Positions 60,156 to 64,000 of a stretch of 64,000 bases of DNA are shown in pieces (position 1 is the stretch's first letter; every line of letters begins with the position of its first letter). This DNA is from JAEZPW01 sp035629075. Its GTDB lineage: Bacteria > Acidobacteriota > Terriglobia > Terriglobales > Acidobacteriaceae. The notes below the pieces were generated by a model. It was not told the origin of the DNA. It did not search any database and saw only the letters and a list, made by a program, of their open reading frames with translations. The DNA is taken from contig DASPIK010000024.1 in NCBI GenBank assembly GCA_035629075.1, positions 1 through 64,000 on the forward strand. Reading direction: 5' to 3'. A program made the translations under genes and the position numbers.

Positions 60156-61703
60156 TTACATCGCGCGCATCGCCTCAGCTCTGGCGGTTTCCTTCCACTT
60201 GGACTTGGTTGGCTGTGCGGCGGGTTCAGCCGGTTTTGCCCCATTCGACGGCAGCGCGCGCGTGCCTGCATTTGCTGTTGCCGGATCGAGCATCGCGAAC
60301 AGCCCGGCCGCAATTGCTGCTATCTTGATCTTTTCCGGATCCACACCCTCGGGCGGCTTGCCCGATTTCAGCAGGCGATCCAGGAAGCCGGTATCCAGCT
60401 TGCCCGCAAGAAAGTCAGGGTCGTGCAAGATACGCCGGAAGAGGCTCAGGTTCGTCTTGATGCCGCCGACGAAGTACTCACGCAAGGCGCGTTGCAGGCG
60501 ATCGATGGCTTCGGTGCGATCGGAGCCGTAACCAATAAGCTTGGCCAAGAGGGGATCGTAATCGATCGGTACCACTGCACCCTCGTACATGCCGCTATCG
60601 CGGCGTATGCCCGGCCCCGACGGCGAAAGCAGCAGCGTGATCTTGCCTGGTGACGGAAAGTAGTTGTTGTCAGGATCCTCGGCGTAGATGCGGCACTCGA
60701 TGGCATGTCCGCGGATCTGAATGTCTTTTTGCTGAAACGGCAACTTCTCGCCTGAAGCGATCTTTAATTGCAGATGAACGAGATCCAGTCCGGTGATCAA
60801 CTCCGTGACCGGATGTTCAACTTGAAGACGTGTGTTCACTTCCAGGAAATAAAAGTCTTTGTCCTGGTCGCAAAGGAATTCAACGGTGCCGGCATTGGTA
60901 TAGCCGCTGGCCTCGGCTACTCGTACGGCGGTTTCACCCATCCGCCGGCGCATATCCGGATCGACAATCGGCGACGGTGCCTCCTCGAGAACCTTCTGAT
61001 GGCGCCGCTGCACCGAACATTCACGCTCCCCCAGCCATACGGTGTTTCCATGTTCGTCGGCCAGAATCTGCATTTCGATGTGACGAGGATTCTCGATGAA
61101 CTTCTCGATGTACACCTCGTCGTCGCCGAAGGAGCGCAGAGCCTCACTGCGCGCACCTTCATAGGCCGACTTCAACTCATCAGCTCCGCGAACCAACCTC
61201 ATGCCCTTGCCGCCTCCACCCGCCGCGGCCTTGAGCATGATCGGATAGCCAACCCGATCCGCTGTCTGTTGCGCCTCTTCGAATGACGTCAGGCCTTTGG
61301 CCGAGCCAGGCACCAAGGGGACATCAGCTTTCTGCATGAGCTGGCGCGCGCGCGTTTTCGACCCAAGCGATTCCATCGCTTCCGGCGCCGGCCCGATGAA
61401 CTTGATGCCAGCATCGCGACACGCCCGCGCAAAGTTCGCGTTTTCCGAGAGGAAGCCATAACCCGGGTGAACGGCTTCCGCCCCCGACCTTTGGGCGACT
61501 TCGATGATCTTGCGGATGTTCAGGTAAGACTCGCTGGCCGTTGCGGGACCAATGTGATACGCCTCGTCTGCCTTGCGCACATGCAGCGCGGCACGATCGA
61601 CATCGGAGTAGACCGCCACCGAGCGGATACCCATCTCGTGCAGTGCACGAAGAACGCGCACTGCAATCTCACCGCGATTCGCGATTAGGACTTTTTTAAA
61701 CAT
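60156..61703 (-). CDS. accC: Biotin carboxylase subunit of an acyl-CoA carboxylase
   Basis: Carboxylates biotin on the carrier protein with ATP and bicarbonate. The 515-residue protein begins MFKKVLIANRGEIAVRVLRA and has the ATP-grasp loop AAAGGGGKGMRLV, GERECSVQRRHQKV and FLEVNTRLQVEHPVTE. About 60 residues beyond the usual ~450 end in SKWKETARAEAMRAM. The ATG at 61703 is the family start; the frame extends upstream to 61787 without homology. The biotinyl gene follows after a 187-nt repeat-filled spacer. Confidence 0.95.
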   Translation of the reverse strand: MFKKVLIANRGEIAVRVLRALHEMGIRSVAVYSDVDRAALHVRKADEAYHIGPATASESYLNIRKIIEVAQRSGAEAVHPGYGFLSENANFARACRDAGIKFIGPAPEAMESLGSKTRARQLMQKADVPLVPGSAKGLTSFEEAQQTADRVGYPIMLKAAAGGGGKGMRLVRGADELKSAYEGARSEALRSFGDDEVYIEKFIENPRHIEMQILADEHGNTVWLGERECSVQRRHQKVLEEAPSPIVDPDMRRRMGETAVRVAEASGYTNAGTVEFLCDQDKDFYFLEVNTRLQVEHPVTELITGLDLVHLQLKIASGEKLPFQQKDIQIRGHAIECRIYAEDPDNNYFPSPGKITLLLSPSGPGIRRDSGMYEGAVVPIDYDPLLAKLIGYGSDRTEAIDRLQRALREYFVGGIKTNLSLFRRILHDPDFLAGKLDTGFLDRLLKSGKPPEGVDPEKIKIAAIAAGLFAMLDPATANAGTRALPSNGAKPAEPAAQPTKSKWKETARAEAMRAM

Positions 61704-61931
61704 GTGAGGCCCCACGCCCCTGGGTGATTCATCCGTCGACGGGCAGTTCCGATGAGTCCCGGCGAACAGCCCGTTCTGTCCATGCACATGCGGGAGCTAT
61801 CGACAGCCCGTCAGCCCGTAGTGCAAGCATGATACTTCACATGTTCAGAGCTGAACAGCAGGAGATGGGGCATCTTCAATCCAACATCATTTAGGGCCCC
61901 AGCGATTTGAATCAGAACGCCGTTTCAACAG

Positions 61932-61958
61932 AAAAAGCCTCCGCACGGGGCGGAGGCT
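61932..61958 (-). terminator. Terminator of the TPR lipoprotein gene
   Basis: On the minus strand AGCCTCCGC / GCGGAGGCT forms a 9-bp stem followed by five T, 20 nt after the stop codon at 61979. Confidence 0.85.
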
Positions 61959-61978
61959 TAACTTGGCGAGGCGCGATC

Positions 61979-62794
61979 TTACTTTTCGTCGCCCTCAGGC
62001 GTGATGATGCCGGTCGGGGTGGCCTTTTCAGCCTTGGCCTTCTTCGTTGCCATCGTCTTGTCAACCCACTCGTCGGCGGTCTTCAAGGCGGCGGCGCGGG
62101 CTGCTGGATCGGTGCACTCCAGATCAGCCTGTTCGCGGTACAGAAGGTTCAGGTATGCCATGGCGTCGTCATAGTCCGGCCGAAGCTGCAGCGCCTTTTC
62201 CAGCATCTGCTTGCCTTCGTTGACCTTGTCCATGTTGGCTGCGCGGAGCTCTTCGCAGACCTTCTTGTCCTTCAACGGCTCGTTCGGACCCAAACCGATC
62301 TTTGCGCGGGCTTCCATGCGCGGCTGGTAGGACTCCGTCCAATCGATCACGGCTACGGAGTAATAGGACTCGGGATCGTTAGGATCGATATTGACGGCCT
62401 TCCTGTAGTATTCCTTTGCCTGGTCGAACTTCTTCATCTGCAGGTAAAGGAAGGCGATGCCTTTGACGCTGTTGATGTTCTTGGGATCGTCCTGCAGGAC
62501 CTTCTGGTACTCCTCGATGGCCTGCTCGGCATTGCGGTTGTTGTCTGGCGTGTCCGCGCCCGGAATGTACTGCTGGGCGTAAGCAGTGGCCAGATAGAGC
62601 CGCGCATTGGTCAGCGTCGGATCCAGCGCCACGGCGTTCTTAAACCGCTCGATCGCCTCTTCGTACTTGGCGTTCTTGTAGGCGCCCACACCCTTGTTCA
62701 GCTGGTCGCGCGCTCTCAGCTTGTTGCAGCCGACCGCGCTGAACAGTGCCAGGGCGACGGCGACCAGCGCCAGCACACGTACGCTTCTGTTCAT
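61979..62794 (-). CDS. TPR-repeat lipoprotein
   Basis: A 271-residue lipoprotein (lipobox AVGC, C23) with about four TPR motifs (LNKGVGAYKNAKYEEAIERF, AIEEYQKVLQDDPKN, QAKEYYRKAVNIDPNDPESY, GKQMLEKALQLRPDYDDAMA). The C-terminus is Lys-rich. Protein-protein scaffold in the envelope is the likely role. The ATG at 62794 is preceded by GAGA; ATG at 62809 is an alternative. It lies downstream of two exbD genes on the same strand with a 289-nt gap. Confidence 0.87.
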   Translation of the reverse strand: MNRSVRVLALVAVALALFSAVGCNKLRARDQLNKGVGAYKNAKYEEAIERFKNAVALDPTLTNARLYLATAYAQQYIPGADTPDNNRNAEQAIEEYQKVLQDDPKNINSVKGIAFLYLQMKKFDQAKEYYRKAVNIDPNDPESYYSVAVIDWTESYQPRMEARAKIGLGPNEPLKDKKVCEELRAANMDKVNEGKQMLEKALQLRPDYDDAMAYLNLLYREQADLECTDPAARAAALKTADEWVDKTMATKKAKAEKATPTGIITPEGDEK

Positions 62795-63083
62795 GTTCTC
62801 AATCTCCATTCCTGATACTTGAATGTGCTTGCCCGGTAATGGCCGCGACTTCGGTCGTATCCGGGACCCACGCGCTTTGCAGCACGCAGGTAGTCGGCAT
62901 TTGCCGCCCCGCACGCCACGAAAGGCTTTCGCGGCACATCGCGCGATCCGTTCCTACGGTCCGGCTGCGCATCGCCTTACGGGGCTGCCGCCGTTCCGGC
63001 TGACAACTTCATCTACTGCGGGCCGGCGTCGCGTAATCCAGCCTCGGCGGGCTGGTAGCCAACCCGCCTTAGTCGAATTCCGC

Positions 63084-63524
63084 CTACTGACCCGCTTCTA
63101 CCTTCGCCGTAATCAGGCCTACTTTGTCGACGTTCGCGGAATGTGCGATGTCGATGACCGAAGCCACGTCCATGAAGGGCAGCTCTTCATCCGCCTTCAC
63201 AAACATGACGCGCTCGGCGCGCTCCTTGAAGATGTCTGTCAGGCGTCCCTGGAGGTTCTCCCAGGTGGTGTCGTCCTGATTGATCTTCAGGGCCGGCCGG
63301 TCGCCGCCACTCTTGAGTACCTGTACCACGATGGTGCGGTCGCTCGGATTGCTCTGCTTCGCATTATCCTTCGGTGGCTGCGGAACCAGCGCATCGAGAC
63401 CTTTCGGCGTCAGCGGCGTGATCACCATGAAGATGATCAGCAGCACCAGCAGAACGTCGATCAGTGGGGTGACGTTCATGTCGGACGTTTGTCCGCCGTT
63501 GCCACCACCCATTGTCATTGCCAT
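63084..63524 (-). CDS. exbD: ExbD/TolR-family biopolymer transport protein
   Basis: A 146-residue protein with one N-terminal membrane helix containing the proton-conducting Asp (MNVTPLIDVLLVLLIIFMVI) and a periplasmic domain (VVQVLKSGGDRPALKINQD, VMFVKADEELPFMDVASVID). It forms the proton channel with ExbB to energise TonB. It lies 32 nt after a second exbD gene. Confidence 0.94.
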   Translation of the reverse strand: MAMTMGGGNGGQTSDMNVTPLIDVLLVLLIIFMVITPLTPKGLDALVPQPPKDNAKQSNPSDRTIVVQVLKSGGDRPALKINQDDTTWENLQGRLTDIFKERAERVMFVKADEELPFMDVASVIDIAHSANVDKVGLITAKVEAGQ

Positions 63525-63556
63525 AACTTTACCCTCTCTATTTGCCCGAAGCTGGT

Positions 63557-64000
<444 letters not shown>

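Overview
The window looks like chromosomal DNA of an acidobacterium (Acidobacteriota, class Terriglobia or close by); this is an inference. It is GC-rich and codes for an outer membrane: lipid A-Kdo genes (lpxK, waaA), a BamD-like lipoprotein, TonB and two ExbD proteins. It also has squalene-hopene cyclase and many lipoproteins. Its intergenic spaces carry dispersed repeats whose translation reads CHPERSEGS, a peptide typical of acidobacterial genomes. No rRNA, tRNA, insertion sequence, prophage or CRISPR array was found.

Layout. 1-2158: lpxK (cut by the window edge) and waaA. 2297-4486: DUF4139 protein. 4805-7496: a divergent unit of an ECF42-type sigma factor and two DGPF/YciI proteins plus a VOC protein, with a matching ECF42 promoter. 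7520-16636: an envelope locus with a stand-alone penicillin-binding transpeptidase, a SpoIID protein fused to a metallopeptidase-like domain and, convergently, an alpha-2-macroglobulin with an intact thioester motif, a DUF1175 lipoprotein and a membrane protein. 17566-19548: shc. 19777-21171: ilvE, preceded by what reads as a complete transcription attenuator: promoter, Leu-rich leader peptide, antiterminator and terminator. 21270-26796: mnmE, secreted proteins, tonB and a GH18-like protein. 26797-27147: a gene-less stretch with a CRP-type palindrome and several hairpins. 27148-36897: PPOX protein, coaX, birA, an M48 lipoprotein, nadC and valS (with an in-frame repeat insertion). 37138-43170: signalling genes, namely a response regulator with a very long tail and a FIST sensor / hybrid histidine kinase / small-protein operon. 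43351-55877: serine hydrolase, bamD, rpe, Ser/Thr kinase, an orphan oligopeptide ABC ATPase, Yip1 protein, M1-like peptidase and radical SAM protein. 56005-64000: DsbA-like and parvulin-like lipoproteins, a tandem pair of secreted paralogues, a two-gene biotin carboxylase/biotin carrier unit, a TPR lipoprotein and two exbD genes (the second cut by the window edge).

The strongest candidate for something undescribed is the ilvE leader. Second are the repeats: at least four dispersed families and several tracts of degenerate short tandem repeats, with repeat material inside the reading frames of valS, probably mnmE, and an unknown gene. The alpha-2-macroglobulin/DUF1175/SpoIID/transpeptidase neighbourhood resembles the yfa/mag loci of Proteobacteria but has a different composition.
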